Positions 51,623 through 62,125 are shown, numbered from the stretch's first letter. The stretch is 64,000 nucleotides of DNA from Streptococcus suis YS161 (GCF_002760245.1 NZ_ASCA01000059.1:1-64000); one strand, 5' to 3'. The notes: generated from the letters alone by a model not told the origin. Made by a program: numbers and translations.

Positions 51623-52180
51623 ATGCCAACAGAAAAAGAAAAGATGATAGCTGGGCAATTTTATATGGCAGCAGATGCTGAATTGAGAGAGATGCGAACC
51701 TTTGCCCGCCAACAGATGAAAAAATTTAACGAAGAACTAGATGGACAAGCCCGCTCTGAGCGATTGAAAAACTGGCTTGGAGCTACAGGTGAGCGGATTT
51801 ACATGGAGCCAAATTTCTACTGTGATTACGGTAGCAATATTCATGTTGGTGAGGATTTTTACGCAAATTTCAACTGTACCATGTTGGATGTTTGTCCCAT
51901 TACCATTGGGAAAAATGCCATGCTTGGTCCCAATGTACAGTTGCTAACTCCACTTCATCCACTAGATCCTGATGAACGAAATTCTGGTTTGGAATATGGC
52001 TCTCCCATTACCATTGGCGATAATTTCTGGGCTGGCGGTGGCGCCATTATCTTACCAGGCGTGACCTTGGGCAACAATGTGGTTGTTGGTGCTGGTTCAG
52101 TTGTGACCAAGTCTTTTGGTGATAATGTCGTTTTGGCTGGCAATCCTGCGCGTGTTATCAAAGAAATACCTAAAAAATAA
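51623..52180 (+). CDS. maa: Maltose/galactoside O-acetyltransferase (Maa/LacA-like)
   Basis: 185-residue acetyltransferase with left-handed beta-helix (hexapeptide) repeats: ICDYGSNIHVGEDFYANFN, AMLGPNVQLLTPLHPLDP (with the catalytic His), NFWAGGGAIILPGVTLGNNVVVGAGSV. It probably acetylates sugars. ATG 51623 has AGGGGT-like and GGAG sequences upstream. The substrate is uncertain. Confidence 0.8.
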   Translation: MPTEKEKMIAGQFYMAADAELREMRTFARQQMKKFNEELDGQARSERLKNWLGATGERIYMEPNFYCDYGSNIHVGEDFYANFNCTMLDVCPITIGKNAMLGPNVQLLTPLHPLDPDERNSGLEYGSPITIGDNFWAGGGAIILPGVTLGNNVVVGAGSVVTKSFGDNVVLAGNPARVIKEIPKK

Positions 52181-52238
52181 TTCTTCCTCGGGAGAATTTT
52201 TTCTTTGCCTTGCGAATAGACTAGATGAGGTGAAGAAA

Positions 52239-53081
52239 ATGAATAATTTTGAATTGTTTAAATGGAAAAAAGCAGGTTTGACCAATCTTAATGTGAATAA
52301 AGTTTTGGCCTATCAAGAAAAACACGGAAAAAAATTGACCTTGCGAAATGTCGCTGTAGTGTCTGAATGTAAAAATCCAGTGCTATTTATGGAAAATTAT
52401 AAGAATCTAGATACAAAAGCCTGTCGCGAGGAATTTAATAAGTATCCATCATTTTCAATTTTGGATGACATTTATCCTTTGGCACTGAAACAGATTTACA
52501 ATCCGCCTGTCCTTTTGTTTTATCAAGGGGATTTAGAATTGCTGGAAAAATCAAAGCTGGCAGTTGTTGGTACCCGAAATGCCAGCAAGAATGGCATTCA
52601 GTCAGTTCAAAAGATTATCAAGGAACTCAATAACCGCTTTGTCATTGTTAGTGGTTTGGCGAGAGGAATTGATACGGCTGCCCACATCGCCAGTTTGAAA
52701 AATGGAGGCCAAACCATTGCTGTAATTGGAACAGGTTTGGATAAGGTCTACCCGAAAGAAAACAAAGACTTGCAGACCTACATTGGCAAACACCATTTGG
52801 TGCTGACAGAGTATGAACCGGGTGCCCAGCCACTCAAATACCATTTCCCAGAACGGAATCGGATTATCGCTGGTTTGGTAGAAGGTTTGGTGGTTTGTGA
52901 GGCAAAAATGCGGTCTGGTAGCTTGATTACCTGCGAACGTGCCTTGGAAGAAGGAAGAGAAGTTTATGCCATTCCAGGATCTATTTTAGATGGAAAATCA
53001 GATGGCTGTCATCATTTGATTCAAGAAGGCGCAAAGTGCATCACATCAGGTTTGGACATCCTTTCGGACTATCAATTTTAA
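52239..53081 (+). CDS. dprA: DNA processing protein DprA
   Basis: 280 residues from ATG 52239 (GAGGTGAAG upstream). The Rossmann-like DprA domain is clear: KLAVVGTRNASKNGIQ (residues about 108-123), VSGLARGIDTAAHIASL (about 139-155), TIAVIGTGLDKVYPKEN and FPERNRIIAGLVEGLVVCEA. It loads RecA on incoming DNA in natural transformation, and is consistent with S. suis competence. Confidence 0.92.
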   Translation: MNNFELFKWKKAGLTNLNVNKVLAYQEKHGKKLTLRNVAVVSECKNPVLFMENYKNLDTKACREEFNKYPSFSILDDIYPLALKQIYNPPVLLFYQGDLELLEKSKLAVVGTRNASKNGIQSVQKIIKELNNRFVIVSGLARGIDTAAHIASLKNGGQTIAVIGTGLDKVYPKENKDLQTYIGKHHLVLTEYEPGAQPLKYHFPERNRIIAGLVEGLVVCEAKMRSGSLITCERALEEGREVYAIPGSILDGKSDGCHHLIQEGAKCITSGLDILSDYQF

Positions 53082-53173
53082 AATAAGTTTTCCTATAGGA
53101 AAATAAAAATCTTGACACTGATTAAAAAATAGTATATTCTTTGTGAGGTTAAAAATAATTGTAAGGTATAAGA

Positions 53174-55267
53174 ATGGCTACAAAATCAGTAACTAAGAAA
53201 AAAACAGCAACCAAGAAGAATCTTGTCATTGTGGAATCGCCCGCCAAGGCCAAAACGATTGAGAAGTATCTTGGTAAAAATTATAAGGTTGTTGCCTCAG
53301 TTGGTCATATTCGTGATTTGAAGAAATCTAGTATGTCTATTGACTTTGGTAACAACTATGCACCTGAGTACATCAACATCCGTGGAAAAGGACCACTCAT
53401 CAATTCTTTGAAAAAAGAAGCAAAAAATGCTAAGCAAGTCTTTCTCGCGAGTGACCCGGACCGCGAAGGAGAAGCAATTTCTTGGCATTTGGCTCACATT
53501 TTGGGATTGGACGCAAACGATAAAAACCGTGTTGTCTTTAATGAAATTACAAAAGATGCAGTAAAAAATGCCTTTCAGGAGCCACGTGCTATTAACCTAG
53601 ACTTGGTAGATGCCCAGCAAGCTCGTCGCGTCTTAGACCGTATTGTAGGGTACTCCATATCACCTATTTTATGGAAGAAAGTCAAAAAAGGTCTGTCAGC
53701 AGGACGTGTTCAATCGGTTGCTCTCAAATTAATAATCGACCGTGAAAATGAAATCAGCAATTTCAAACCAGAAGAATATTGGACAATTGATGCAACCTTC
53801 AAAAAAGGGAGCAAGAAATTCCAGGCTTCATTCTACGGTATAGATGGAAAGAAAACTAAAATTGAAAACAATGAGCAGGTTAAAGAAATTCTCGCCCGAC
53901 TTGATGGGGATGATTTCTTAGTAGAACAGGTTGAGCGTAAGGAACGCAAACGAAATGCACCTCTGCCTTACACAACTTCTACTATGCAGATGGATGCGGC
54001 TAATAAAATCAATTTCCGTACTCGTAAAACCATGATGGTTGCCCAACAACTTTATGAGGGTGTTAGTCTTGGTACAGGTGGTACCCAAGGTTTGATCACC
54101 TATATGCGTACGGATTCAACACGTATTAGCCCTGTTGCACAAGCACAAGCTGCTGACTTTATCACGGAGCGTTTTGGTGCTACCTATTCAAAGCATGGTA
54201 ATAAAGTAAAAAATGCCAGTGGTGCACAAGATGCCCACGAAGCTATTCGTCCCTCAAATGTTAACTTAACACCTGAATCAATTGCGAAATATCTGGACAA
54301 GGACCAGTTGCGACTATATACACTGATTTGGAATCGTTTTGTCGCAAGTCAGATGGCTGCAGCAGTTTTTGATACCATGAGTGTTCGTTTGGGTCAAAAT
54401 GGTATTGTCTTTGCTGCTAATGGTAGCCAAGTAAAATTTGATGGTTATATGGCTGTCTATAACGACGCTGATAAAAATAAAATGTTGCCAGATATGGAAC
54501 AAGGTGACACGGTGGTGCGCGCGTCAACAAATCCAGAACAACACTTTACTCAGCCACCAGCTCGCTACTCTGAAGCAACCTTAATTAAAACATTAGAGGA
54601 GAATGGTGTAGGTCGCCCGTCAACCTATGCCCCAACGATTGAAACCATTCAAAAACGCTATTATGTTAAGCTTGCTGCTAAGCGATTTGAACCAACTGAA
54701 CTCGGAGAAATCGTTAATAAGCTGATTGTTGAATTTTTCCCAGATATTGTCAATGTCAAATTTACAGCCGATATGGAACAAAAATTGGATGATGTAGAAA
54801 TCGGGAAAGAGCAGTGGCAGAAGGTCATTGACGGTTTCTATCAGCCATTCAAGGTAGAATTATCTAAGGCAGAAGAACAGATGGAAAAAATCCAAATTAA
54901 GGATGAACCAGCCGGCTTTGACTGTGATGTTTGTGGACATGAAATGGTTATTAAATTAGGACGTTTTGGGAAATTCTATGCTTGTAGTAATTTCCCAGAC
55001 TGTCGCAATACCAAGCAAATCACTAAAGAAATCGGTGTGACTTGTCCAGTTTGCCAAAAAGGGCAAGTGATTGAACGCAAGAGTAAACGCAATCGTCTTT
55101 TCTATGGTTGCGATCGCTACCCAGAGTGTGAATTTACTTCTTGGGACAAGCCAGTCGGGCGTTCTTGTCCGAAATGCGACCACTATCTCGTTGAGAAAAA
55201 AGTTCGTGGTGGTGGTAAACAAGTTGTCTGTCCAAATGGTGACTACGAAGAAGACAAGATTAAATAA
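53174..55267 (+). CDS. topA: DNA topoisomerase I
   Basis: 697-residue type IA topoisomerase relaxing negative supercoils. The Toprim [16 protein letters not shown] (about residues 18-33), [10 protein letters not shown] (about 93-102), the active Tyr in [16 protein letters not shown] [12 protein letters not shown] (about residue 316), and three C-terminal zinc fingers (CDVCG, CPVC, CPKC) are visible. An intact, normal gene with a promoter around 53,100 (TTGACA then TATATT-like). Confidence 0.95.
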   Translation: MATKSVTKKKTATKKNLVIVESPAKAKTIEKYLGKNYKVVASVGHIRDLKKSSMSIDFGNNYAPEYINIRGKGPLINSLKKEAKNAKQVFLASDPDREGEAISWHLAHILGLDANDKNRVVFNEITKDAVKNAFQEPRAINLDLVDAQQARRVLDRIVGYSISPILWKKVKKGLSAGRVQSVALKLIIDRENEISNFKPEEYWTIDATFKKGSKKFQASFYGIDGKKTKIENNEQVKEILARLDGDDFLVEQVERKERKRNAPLPYTTSTMQMDAANKINFRTRKTMMVAQQLYEGVSLGTGGTQGLITYMRTDSTRISPVAQAQAADFITERFGATYSKHGNKVKNASGAQDAHEAIRPSNVNLTPESIAKYLDKDQLRLYTLIWNRFVASQMAAAVFDTMSVRLGQNGIVFAANGSQVKFDGYMAVYNDADKNKMLPDMEQGDTVVRASTNPEQHFTQPPARYSEATLIKTLEENGVGRPSTYAPTIETIQKRYYVKLAAKRFEPTELGEIVNKLIVEFFPDIVNVKFTADMEQKLDDVEIGKEQWQKVIDGFYQPFKVELSKAEEQMEKIQIKDEPAGFDCDVCGHEMVIKLGRFGKFYACSNFPDCRNTKQITKEIGVTCPVCQKGQVIERKSKRNRLFYGCDRYPECEFTSWDKPVGRSCPKCDHYLVEKKVRGGGKQVVCPNGDYEEDKIK

Positions 55268-55640
55268 GATTAAACTGCTATTCTCAAGGGAATGGCAGTT
55301 GTTTTTTAGAGTCATGTTTAGTTTATCTTAGCTTACTTCGACAAGCGAGGAAACTTCGTTTCCTTATTTTCAACTTTAAACGAGGCTGGTCAAAAAATTC
55401 AAAGTCACTTCTCAGTGCAGTGGTTGATTGGGTTTAACAGGCCAGTGGAGTGAAACTGTTCAGTGAACTGTTTCAGCCTGAGCTTAGAAATGAAAAAATC
55501 GAGGTAAAAAGGTTGGAGATAAGATTTGCGAAGCAAATCACAGCAATTCGTGTTTCACATTCCAAGTCTGACCTCTACAACTAAAACGAACTAAACGGCA
55601 ATACTGCTTGAAAAAATGTTTAAAAAATTAAAAAAATAGG
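55268..55640. repeat. Gene-free region with short hairpins (possible intergenic repeat)
   Basis: No coding frame of note. It holds hairpins AGGAAAC/GTTTCCT (about 55,348-55,365) and GATTTGC/GCAAATC (about 55,523-55,540) and other short repeats, in the manner of streptococcal intergenic repeat elements. I cannot identify it with a named repeat family. Confidence 0.4.
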
Positions 55641-55649
55641 AGAAAAGTC

Positions 55650-55678
55650 TTGCATTATTGAAAATACTGTGTTATGAT
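55650..55678 (+). promoter_or_regulatory. rplJ-rplL promoter
   Basis: TTGCAT (55650-55655), 17-bp spacer, TATGAT (55673-55678), upstream of the leader region. Confidence 0.65.
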
Positions 55679-55689
55679 AATTGAGGTTT

Positions 55690-55835
55690 GAAAAAAACTG
55701 ACCTAAGACAGTAGGGGAGCTGGACTCATAAACATCCTACCGAGGCACAAAACGATTATTGAGATAAACGTATTTGTACTTTCGTGTCTAGGTTTAGGTG
55801 CGATTTTTTTGTGCCTAGCCCAAAATAAAAACGGA
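55690..55835 (+). promoter_or_regulatory. Ribosomal protein L10 leader
   Basis: The 150-base 5' region before rplJ contains paired segments (GGTAGG-like and CCTACC-like, then CTTTCGTG and a hairpin around GTGCGATTTTTTTGTGCC), as expected of the L10 leader bound by L10(L12)4 in autoregulation. Assigned from position and structure; exact fold not computed. Confidence 0.6.
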
Positions 55836-55844
55836 GGTAAAAAA

Positions 55845-56339
55845 ATGAGTGAAGCTATTATCGCTAAAAAAGCGGAATTAGTAAATGCTGTTGCTGAGCA
55901 AATGAAAGCTGCAACCTCTATCGTTGTTGTAGACGCTCGTGGTTTGACAGTAGAACAAGATACAGTTCTTCGTCGTAACTTGCGTGGTGCAGAAGTTGAG
56001 TACAAAGTTATCAAAAACTCAATCTTGCGTCGTGCTGCTGAGCAAGCTGGTCTTGAAGGTCTTGCAGAATTGTTTGTAGGTCCATCTGCAGTTGCATTCT
56101 CAAACGATGCAGTTGCTCCAGCTAAAACAATTTACGATTTCGCGAAAACTGCTGATGCTCTTGAAATCAAAGGTGGAGCTGTAGAAGGTAAAGTTTCTTC
56201 TAAAGAAGAAATCGAAGCACTTGCTACATTGCCAAACCGCGAAGGCATGCTTTCTATGTTGCTTTCTGTACTTCAAGCGCCAGTTCGCAACGTTGCATAT
56301 GCTGTCAAAGCTGTTGCAGAAAAAGAAGACGCGGCTTAA
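55845..56339 (+). CDS. rplJ: 50S ribosomal protein L10
   Basis: 164-residue L10 of the ribosome stalk. ATG 55845 follows [27 protein letters not shown] (about residues 27-47), [13 protein letters not shown] and [11 protein letters not shown] are family markers. It anchors L7/L12 dimers. rplL follows after 65 bases. Confidence 0.95.
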   Translation: MSEAIIAKKAELVNAVAEQMKAATSIVVVDARGLTVEQDTVLRRNLRGAEVEYKVIKNSILRRAAEQAGLEGLAELFVGPSAVAFSNDAVAPAKTIYDFAKTADALEIKGGAVEGKVSSKEEIEALATLPNREGMLSMLLSVLQAPVRNVAYAVKAVAEKEDAA

Positions 56340-56404
56340 TGCGTCAGAGCGTAGCTGCTTAGTGCTACAAACTATTTAAAAACCTAAATTGGAGGAAAAT
56401 CACA

Positions 56405-56770
56405 ATGGCATTGAACATTGAAAACATTATTGCTGAAATTAAAGAAGCTACTATCCTTGAGCTTAACGACCTTGTTAAAGCTATCGAAGAAGAATTTGGT
56501 GTAACTGCGGCTGCTCCTGTAGCTGTTGCTGCAGCTGGTGGTGCTGCTGAAGAAGCTAAAGACTCATTCGACGTTGAATTGACATCTGCTGGCGACAAAA
56601 AAGTTGGCGTTATCAAAGTTGTACGTGAAATCACTGGTCTTGGTCTTAAAGAAGCTAAAGAGCTTGTTGACGGTGCACCAGCTATGGTTAAAGAAGGCGT
56701 TGCAACTGCAGAAGCTGAAGAAATCAAAGCTAAATTGGAAGAAGCAGGCGCTTCAGTTACTCTTAAATAA
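56405..56770 (+). CDS. rplL: 50S ribosomal protein L7/L12
   Basis: 121-residue stalk protein. The N-terminal [19 protein letters not shown] dimer part, an Ala-rich hinge ([17 protein letters not shown]) and the C-terminal [27 protein letters not shown] are typical. The 3' end also holds a known attachment site for mobile elements (see separate feature). Confidence 0.97.
   Translation: MALNIENIIAEIKEATILELNDLVKAIEEEFGVTAAAPVAVAAAGGAAEEAKDSFDVELTSAGDKKVGVIKVVREITGLGLKEAKELVDGAPAMVKEGVATAEAEEIKAKLEEAGASVTLK
56756..56770 (+). other. Empty attachment site (attB) of ICESa2603-type elements at rplL
   Basis: GTTACTCTTAAATAA (56756-56770) is the reverse complement of the 15-base TTATTTAAGAGTAAC, the attachment core reported for ICESa2603-family elements at the 3' end of rplL. 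No second copy and no integrase is seen here, so the site is unoccupied. Confidence 0.75.
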
Positions 56771-56792
56771 TAGAGTTTCCAATCAAAATAAA

Positions 56793-56822
56793 AACCTATC
56801 ACCTGATGTGGTAGGTTTTTTT
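56793..56822 (+). terminator. Terminator of the rplJ-rplL operon
   Basis: AACCTATCAC/GTGGTAGGTT arms with a CTGAT loop (one mismatch) and T7. Confidence 0.7.
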
Positions 56823-56894
56823 GTTCTATTATTGCAAACGTTTTCGTTGTGGGGTATAATATAAAAAATGCTGTCTAAAGATTGGGAGAAAGAC

Positions 56895-57644
56895 ATGAAA
56901 AGTTACAAAAACTATATCTTCGATTTTTATGGTACATTGGTTGACATTCGTACAGATGAGAATAAACTAGAGGTCTGGAATCAGCTAACACAGATTTACA
57001 ATGCTTTTGGTTGTTCCTATCGACCGCGCCAGTTGAAAAATGCCTATCATCGTTTTGTAGAAGAGGCAGAGAGATCTCTCGCGGAAACAGTGAGTTATCA
57101 GTATGTCGAAATTGATTTAGAAACAATCTTCATTCGCCTATTAACGGATGCACCAAATGAAAACCAAAGTACCAATAAGCCGACTGATTTAGAGACTTTT
57201 GGGCAAGTAGCAGCCACGATTTTCCGCGTGCTTTCACGTGAAAAGTTAGAAGCTTATGAAAATACCCTAACTAGTCTACAGACATTAAAGGACAGAGAAG
57301 TGCGATTATTTATTCTCTCCAATGCTCAACGAATTTTTACTCAACCAGAAATAGAAATAACAGGTTGTGCTGATTTGATGGAAAAAATTTATATCTCTTC
57401 TGACTTTAAGATGAAGAAGCCTGAACCAGCATTTCTTCAACTGGTTTTAGAGGAAAATAATCTTGATGTTGAGGAAACGGTTATGGTTGGTAATGATTTG
57501 ACATCCGATATAGCTATTGCTCATGAATTGGGAATGGATTCCATTTTGCTGAATACTTTCCCGTATAGTCAGGAAGAAATCGACTCTTATAGGAGACTTG
57601 GTTGGAATTTTGAGGTTGTTGGAGATATAGCGGAGCTATTGTAA
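56895..57644 (+). CDS. HAD-superfamily hydrolase (YjjG/YfnB-like)
   Basis: 249 residues from ATG 56895 (GGGAGAAAG upstream). HAD motif I is IFDFYGTLVDI (Asp nucleophile in FDFYG), motif II ILSNAQ, motif III Lys in SSDFKMKKPEP and motif IV VGNDLTSDI. The second Asp of motif I is replaced by Tyr (DFY in place of DFD), which is notable and may alter activity. Probably a nucleotide or sugar phosphatase. Confidence 0.8.
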   Translation: MKSYKNYIFDFYGTLVDIRTDENKLEVWNQLTQIYNAFGCSYRPRQLKNAYHRFVEEAERSLAETVSYQYVEIDLETIFIRLLTDAPNENQSTNKPTDLETFGQVAATIFRVLSREKLEAYENTLTSLQTLKDREVRLFILSNAQRIFTQPEIEITGCADLMEKIYISSDFKMKKPEPAFLQLVLEENNLDVEETVMVGNDLTSDIAIAHELGMDSILLNTFPYSQEEIDSYRRLGWNFEVVGDIAELL

Positions 57645-57696
57645 ATAAGCGATAGAACAGCAAAGAATATACATAAAATATATTATGTAAAAAGGC

Positions 57697-57731
57697 GAAA
57701 CTACTTTCATTTCAATGAAGGTAGTTTTGTC
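57697..57731 (+). terminator. Terminator of the HAD gene
   Basis: AAACTACTTTCAT pairs with ATGAAGGTAGTTT (one mismatch), followed by GTCTTTT. Confidence 0.55.
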
Positions 57732-57839
57732 TTTTCTAGCCATTTTCTGGTATACTAGATAGGTATAAAATTTAGAAAGGTTCTGTTTTGGGGGATTCCC
57801 AAACAGTAGTCAGATATTCTGGCTAGAGGTATTAGTTTC

Positions 57840-59174
57840 ATGTCTCAAACCCACATTAACGTTATTGGAGCTGGTTTGGCCGGCTCAGAAGCTGCTTATC
57901 AGATTGCCAAGCGTGGCATTCCTGTCAAACTCTACGAGATGCGTGGTGTCAAGCCAACGCACCAGCACAAGACCGACAAGTTTGCGGAGCTTGTTTGTTC
58001 CAACTCTTTCCGTGGTGATAGTTTGACCAACGCTGTCGGCCTTCTCAAGGAAGAAATGCGTCGCTTGGATTCCATCATCATGCGTGCTGGTGAGGCTCAC
58101 CGTGTGCCTGCTGGCGGTGCTATGGCCATGGACCGTGAGAATTTCTCACAAGCAGTCACAGATGAGATTCACAACCACCCGCTGATTGAGGTCATCCGTG
58201 GCGAGATTACAGAGATTCCTGAAGATGCGATTACAGTTATCGCGACGGGACCTTTGACGTCTGACGCCTTGGCAGAAAAAATTCACGCGCTTAATGGTGG
58301 CGACGGTTTTTACTTCTACGATGCGGCAGCACCGATTGTCGACAGCTCGACCATTAACATGGACTTAGTTTATCTCAAGTCCCGTTATGATAAGGGAGAG
58401 GCTGCCTATCTCAATGCTCCCATGAATAAGGAGCAGTTCACCGCTTTCTATGAAGCTTTAATTTCAGCTGAGGAAGCACCGCTAAACTCCTTTGAAAAAG
58501 AAAAATACTTTGAAGGCTGCATGCCCATTGAAGTCATGGCCAAACGTGGCATCAAAACTATGCTCTATGGCCCAATGAAGCCAGTTGGTCTGGAATATCC
58601 AGAAGATTACAAGGGGCCTCGTGATGGCGAATACAAGACTCCGTACGCAGTTGTGCAACTCCGTCAGGACAACGCAGCAGGTAGCCTTTACAACATTGTT
58701 GGCTTCCAAACTCATCTCAAGTGGGGCGAGCAGAAGCGGGTCTTCCAGATGATTCCAGGACTTGAAAATGCTGAGTTTGTCCGCTACGGCGTTATGCACC
58801 GCAATTCCTACATGGATTCGCCAAACTTATTGGAACAGACCTTTGCGACCAAGAAAAATCCAAATCTATTCTTTGCAGGTCAAATGACAGGAGTTGAAGG
58901 CTATGTCGAGTCTGCCGCCTCTGGCTTAGTTGCTGGTATCAACGCTGTTCGCCGTTTCCGTGGCGAAGAGCCAGTCATCTTCCCGCAGACCACAGCCATC
59001 GGAGCTCTGCCATTCTACATCACCCACACCGAAAGCAAGCACTTCCAGCCTATGAATGTCAACTTTGGTATCATCAAGGAGCTGGACGGACCGCGTATCC
59101 GCGACAAGAAGGAGCGTTACGAGGCAATAGCAGAGCGTTCCCTCAAAGACTTGGAAGAGTTTTTGACGGTTTAA
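57840..59174 (+). CDS. trmFO: tRNA uracil-54 methyltransferase TrmFO
   Basis: 444-residue folate- and FAD-dependent methyltransferase making T54 in tRNA. An N-terminal FAD motif [22 protein letters not shown] (about residues 5-26), [10 protein letters not shown], and the conserved C-terminal [17 protein letters not shown] are visible. It has a promoter with TATACT near 57,750. Normal length. Confidence 0.95.
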   Translation: MSQTHINVIGAGLAGSEAAYQIAKRGIPVKLYEMRGVKPTHQHKTDKFAELVCSNSFRGDSLTNAVGLLKEEMRRLDSIIMRAGEAHRVPAGGAMAMDRENFSQAVTDEIHNHPLIEVIRGEITEIPEDAITVIATGPLTSDALAEKIHALNGGDGFYFYDAAAPIVDSSTINMDLVYLKSRYDKGEAAYLNAPMNKEQFTAFYEALISAEEAPLNSFEKEKYFEGCMPIEVMAKRGIKTMLYGPMKPVGLEYPEDYKGPRDGEYKTPYAVVQLRQDNAAGSLYNIVGFQTHLKWGEQKRVFQMIPGLENAEFVRYGVMHRNSYMDSPNLLEQTFATKKNPNLFFAGQMTGVEGYVESAASGLVAGINAVRRFRGEEPVIFPQTTAIGALPFYITHTESKHFQPMNVNFGIIKELDGPRIRDKKERYEAIAERSLKDLEEFLTV

Positions 59175-59250
59175 GCCGATAGTTTTCCGACGAAAAGTAT
59201 CGGGAAAACTTGGATGGTAGATGGTAAACTGATAGGGAAAGGGGAAGTTG

Positions 59251-60087
59251 ATGATAAAAGAGTTCAATGCAACCGTACGTTACCTAGAGTCCGTTTTAGA
59301 AAGCGAAATCGATGAACGGGAATTTTTGCGCATATCAGGATATTCCGTTCCCATGTTTAGTCGTCTCTTTTCGATTCTGACAGATATGTCCTTGTCAGAA
59401 TACGTTCGGTTACGAAAGTTGACGCGAGCTGCTATGGACATTCGTGAAGGACAGGCAAAGATTATAGATATAGCCCTTAAATATGGGTATGAATCTTCGG
59501 ATTCTTTTGCCTTTGCCTTCAAACAATTTCATCAGATTTCTCCTAGTCAAGTGCGTAAGGGGTTGCCTTTTAAGGTCCTCTTACCCTTGCAACTATCATT
59601 AACCATCCAAGGAGGTAAAGAAATGGAGGTTCGTATTGAAAAGAAGGCTGGTTTTACAGTTGCTGGACTTCTTCGCACAGCAATCAGTAACGAAGTGTGT
59701 CCGCAGGTATGGGAAGACTTGTTCAAGAACCATACTTATGAAGAGTTAGCTGCTCTAGGAAGTGGGCAGTCCTTTGGAGTTTGTACATTAGCTCAAGCGG
59801 ACGAGACGATTAATTATATGGCTGCTTATGATGTCACAGATAGTGAAAAAGCGACTAAGTTAGGCTTAGAACTTCTTGATGTTCACGAAGCTGACTATGC
59901 TATTTTTACCCTAACAGGTCCTGTTCCTCAATCTATTCATGCAGGATGGCGTTATGCGCTAGAAACTTTTTTTCCTGAACACGGCTATCGCCATTCAGGT
60001 GCACCAGATTTTGAGTACTATTTTGAAGGAGACATGAGTTCCCCAGACTACCAAATGGAACTCTGGATTCCCATTGTGAAAGCATAA
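59251..60087 (+). CDS. AraC-family regulator with GyrI-like effector domain
   Basis: 278 residues from ATG 59251 (AAAGGGGA upstream). N-terminal AraC HTH domain (YSVPMFSRLFSILTDMSLSEYVRLRKLTRA, KIIDIALKYGYESSDSFAFAFKQFHQISPSQVRKG) is followed by a GyrI-like effector-binding domain (residues about 125-278; GLRTAISNEVCPQVWEDLF and YYFEGDM). This is the MarR/Rob-type drug-responsive regulator design. It precedes an AlkZ-like gene and may control it. Confidence 0.82.
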   Translation: MIKEFNATVRYLESVLESEIDEREFLRISGYSVPMFSRLFSILTDMSLSEYVRLRKLTRAAMDIREGQAKIIDIALKYGYESSDSFAFAFKQFHQISPSQVRKGLPFKVLLPLQLSLTIQGGKEMEVRIEKKAGFTVAGLLRTAISNEVCPQVWEDLFKNHTYEELAALGSGQSFGVCTLAQADETINYMAAYDVTDSEKATKLGLELLDVHEADYAIFTLTGPVPQSIHAGWRYALETFFPEHGYRHSGAPDFEYYFEGDMSSPDYQMELWIPIVKA

Positions 60088-60152
60088 TGTACAGGACACC
60101 TTCGGGTGTCTTTTGTGTTATACTGGGATTAGAAAAGCGGAGGAAAAATACG

Positions 60153-61199
60153 ATGCACCACGATACTTGGAAGGGAATTATTCTGCAGAAACAAGGTCTG
60201 TTGAAACCCCTGTCTGTTCAGCAAATCTGCCAAAACCTCAACGGTTTGCAGGCTCAGTTTCAGCCCTATGTTCATGTCGGATTTCGTAACCGTATGACAG
60301 CGGAGGATTTTCATGAGGGGAGCTGGCAGGAGGAGCTGACTCGTCAGTGGTCCATTCGGCGAACGGTTCATGCCTATCTCAAGTCGGAAATTTCTCTCTA
60401 TATCCACGAGGGGCGGCTGGCCAGCACCGACTATCTCAAGATAGAAGGACGGGACGGTTTTAGTCCTCAGACCAAGCAGAAATATCACCAGCTGATTTTA
60501 GAAGCCCTTGAACAAGGTCCCATGACCCGTGAGGATCTCAAGGTCCTTTGCCGAGGGGAAAAGATGACACAGGAAGAGGAGAAGCTGGTCTTTAATGCCT
60601 GGGGCGGTCTCTTTCGCTACATGGTCGAGCGTGGGGAAGTCTACCAAGAGTACGGTGCCAAGCGTTTTCATCGTCTGACAGACTTTCAGCCACTTTCTCA
60701 GGAAAAAGCAGAGCTGGAAATCGCTCGACGGTATTTTGCAGGTTTTGGGCCAGTCACCCTAGCCGATGCCCGTTACTATTTCAAGGAAAATAAATCTACG
60801 GTCCTAAATTGGATGGAGCAATTAGATTTAAAAACCGTTGAGGTAGCAGGGGAAGAACGCTTTTATCTGGGAGAATTAGAAGAAGCCGCCCTACCTGACT
60901 GCCTCTTCATTGCAGGCTTTGACCAACTTTTGCTAGGTTATGAAAAGAAAGCTAATCCTTTCTTTAATCCCAAGCATATCCGCCAGATTTATACACTGAC
61001 TGGCATTGTCAAACCCGTTGTTTTCTACAAAGGACGACTAGTTGCGACCTGGAGACGAGATAAGGGCAGGATTGAACTGTCTATCTTTGAAAACCTGACC
61101 AGTCGGGAACAGAAAGAACTGGAAAACTACAGACAGGACTACGAGGAGAGACTCAAACAAAAAACTAGTTTGTTCGGAAAGTCCGAAAAAATGGCCTAA
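60153..61199 (+). CDS. AlkZ-like winged-helix DNA glycosylase
   Basis: 348 residues from ATG 60153 (GGAGG 7 bases upstream). HTH_42/YcaQ-type protein with repeated winged-helix domains. Near residues 28-36 the LNGLQAQFQPY stretch has the Q-x-Q catalytic motif seen in AlkZ-type DNA glycosylases. It may open alkylated bases or cross-links. It is 65 bases after the AraC/GyrI-like regulator, suggesting regulated DNA repair. Activity is not shown. Confidence 0.75.
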   Translation: MHHDTWKGIILQKQGLLKPLSVQQICQNLNGLQAQFQPYVHVGFRNRMTAEDFHEGSWQEELTRQWSIRRTVHAYLKSEISLYIHEGRLASTDYLKIEGRDGFSPQTKQKYHQLILEALEQGPMTREDLKVLCRGEKMTQEEEKLVFNAWGGLFRYMVERGEVYQEYGAKRFHRLTDFQPLSQEKAELEIARRYFAGFGPVTLADARYYFKENKSTVLNWMEQLDLKTVEVAGEERFYLGELEEAALPDCLFIAGFDQLLLGYEKKANPFFNPKHIRQIYTLTGIVKPVVFYKGRLVATWRRDKGRIELSIFENLTSREQKELENYRQDYEERLKQKTSLFGKSEKMA

Positions 61200-61273
61200 A
61201 ATAACAAAATTTTCTGAATATTTCACGAAAACTATGGTATAATACTAGAAATACTGTTTAGAAAGAGATGTAT

Positions 61274-62098
61274 ATGAACAAGTCCTATTTTTATTTGGAT
61301 ATGAAAACCCATGAATTAGATGTTCCATTCACTGGTCGAAAGCGTCGTGTCCGTGTCTTATTGCCAAAAGGTTACGAAGAAAATACGGAAACGACCTATC
61401 CAGTTGTCTACTTCCATGATGGTCAAAACGTTTTATACAGTAAAGAAGCTTTTTCTGGGCATTCATGGAAGGTCATTCCAACTGTTAAGCGAAATCCTGA
61501 TATTGCCAAGATGATTATCGTAGCGATTGACAATGATGGTGCTGAACGGATGCATGAATATGCTGCTTGGAAGTTTAGCGAAATGGGCATTCCAGGCATT
61601 CAGTTTGGTGGAAAAGGAACCTTGTATGCCGAATTTGTCATGGATGTGGTCAAACCATTTATTGACCAGACCTATCGCACCAAGTCTGACAAGGCCCATA
61701 CAGCCATGATTGGTTCATCTTTAGGAGGCAACATCACACAATTTATGGGATTGGCCTACCAAGAGCAAATTGGCTGTCTAGGAGTATTTTCATCAGCCAA
61801 CTGGCTACATCAGGAGGCATTTGACCGCTATATTGAACGTCAAAACTTAGACAAGGACCAACGGGTCTACATCTATGTTGGAACTGAAGAGGCGGATGAT
61901 ACAGATAAAACGCTCATGGCTGGCAATATCAAGCAATCCTATATCAACTCTTCACTGACTTATTGTCGCCAATTGATTGCTGGCGGAGTGGATTTGGACA
62001 ATATCGCCTTGGAAGTCGTTTCAGGTGCGGTCCATAGTGAAGAAGCTTGGGCAACTTATTTGCCAGATTGCTTGCGCTTTTTAAGCGAAAAATGGTAA
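61274..62098 (+). CDS. Alpha/beta hydrolase esterase (D-type) 1
   Basis: 274 residues; ATG 61274 chosen over 61268 for spacing. The esterase-like fold is visible: YPVVYFHDGQNVLYSKEAFSG, MIGSSLGGNITQFMGLAY (nucleophile Ser in GSSLGG, about residue 150), and the C-terminal GAVHSEEAWATYL His. Cytosolic, putative serine esterase of the tannase/D-fold type. It forms a cluster with the next esterase and an ATP-grasp gene. Confidence 0.78.
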   Translation: MNKSYFYLDMKTHELDVPFTGRKRRVRVLLPKGYEENTETTYPVVYFHDGQNVLYSKEAFSGHSWKVIPTVKRNPDIAKMIIVAIDNDGAERMHEYAAWKFSEMGIPGIQFGGKGTLYAEFVMDVVKPFIDQTYRTKSDKAHTAMIGSSLGGNITQFMGLAYQEQIGCLGVFSSANWLHQEAFDRYIERQNLDKDQRVYIYVGTEEADDTDKTLMAGNIKQSYINSSLTYCRQLIAGGVDLDNIALEVVSGAVHSEEAWATYLPDCLRFLSEKW

Positions 62099-62125
62099 TT
62101 AAAAGAATTAGTTAGGAGAAAAAAG

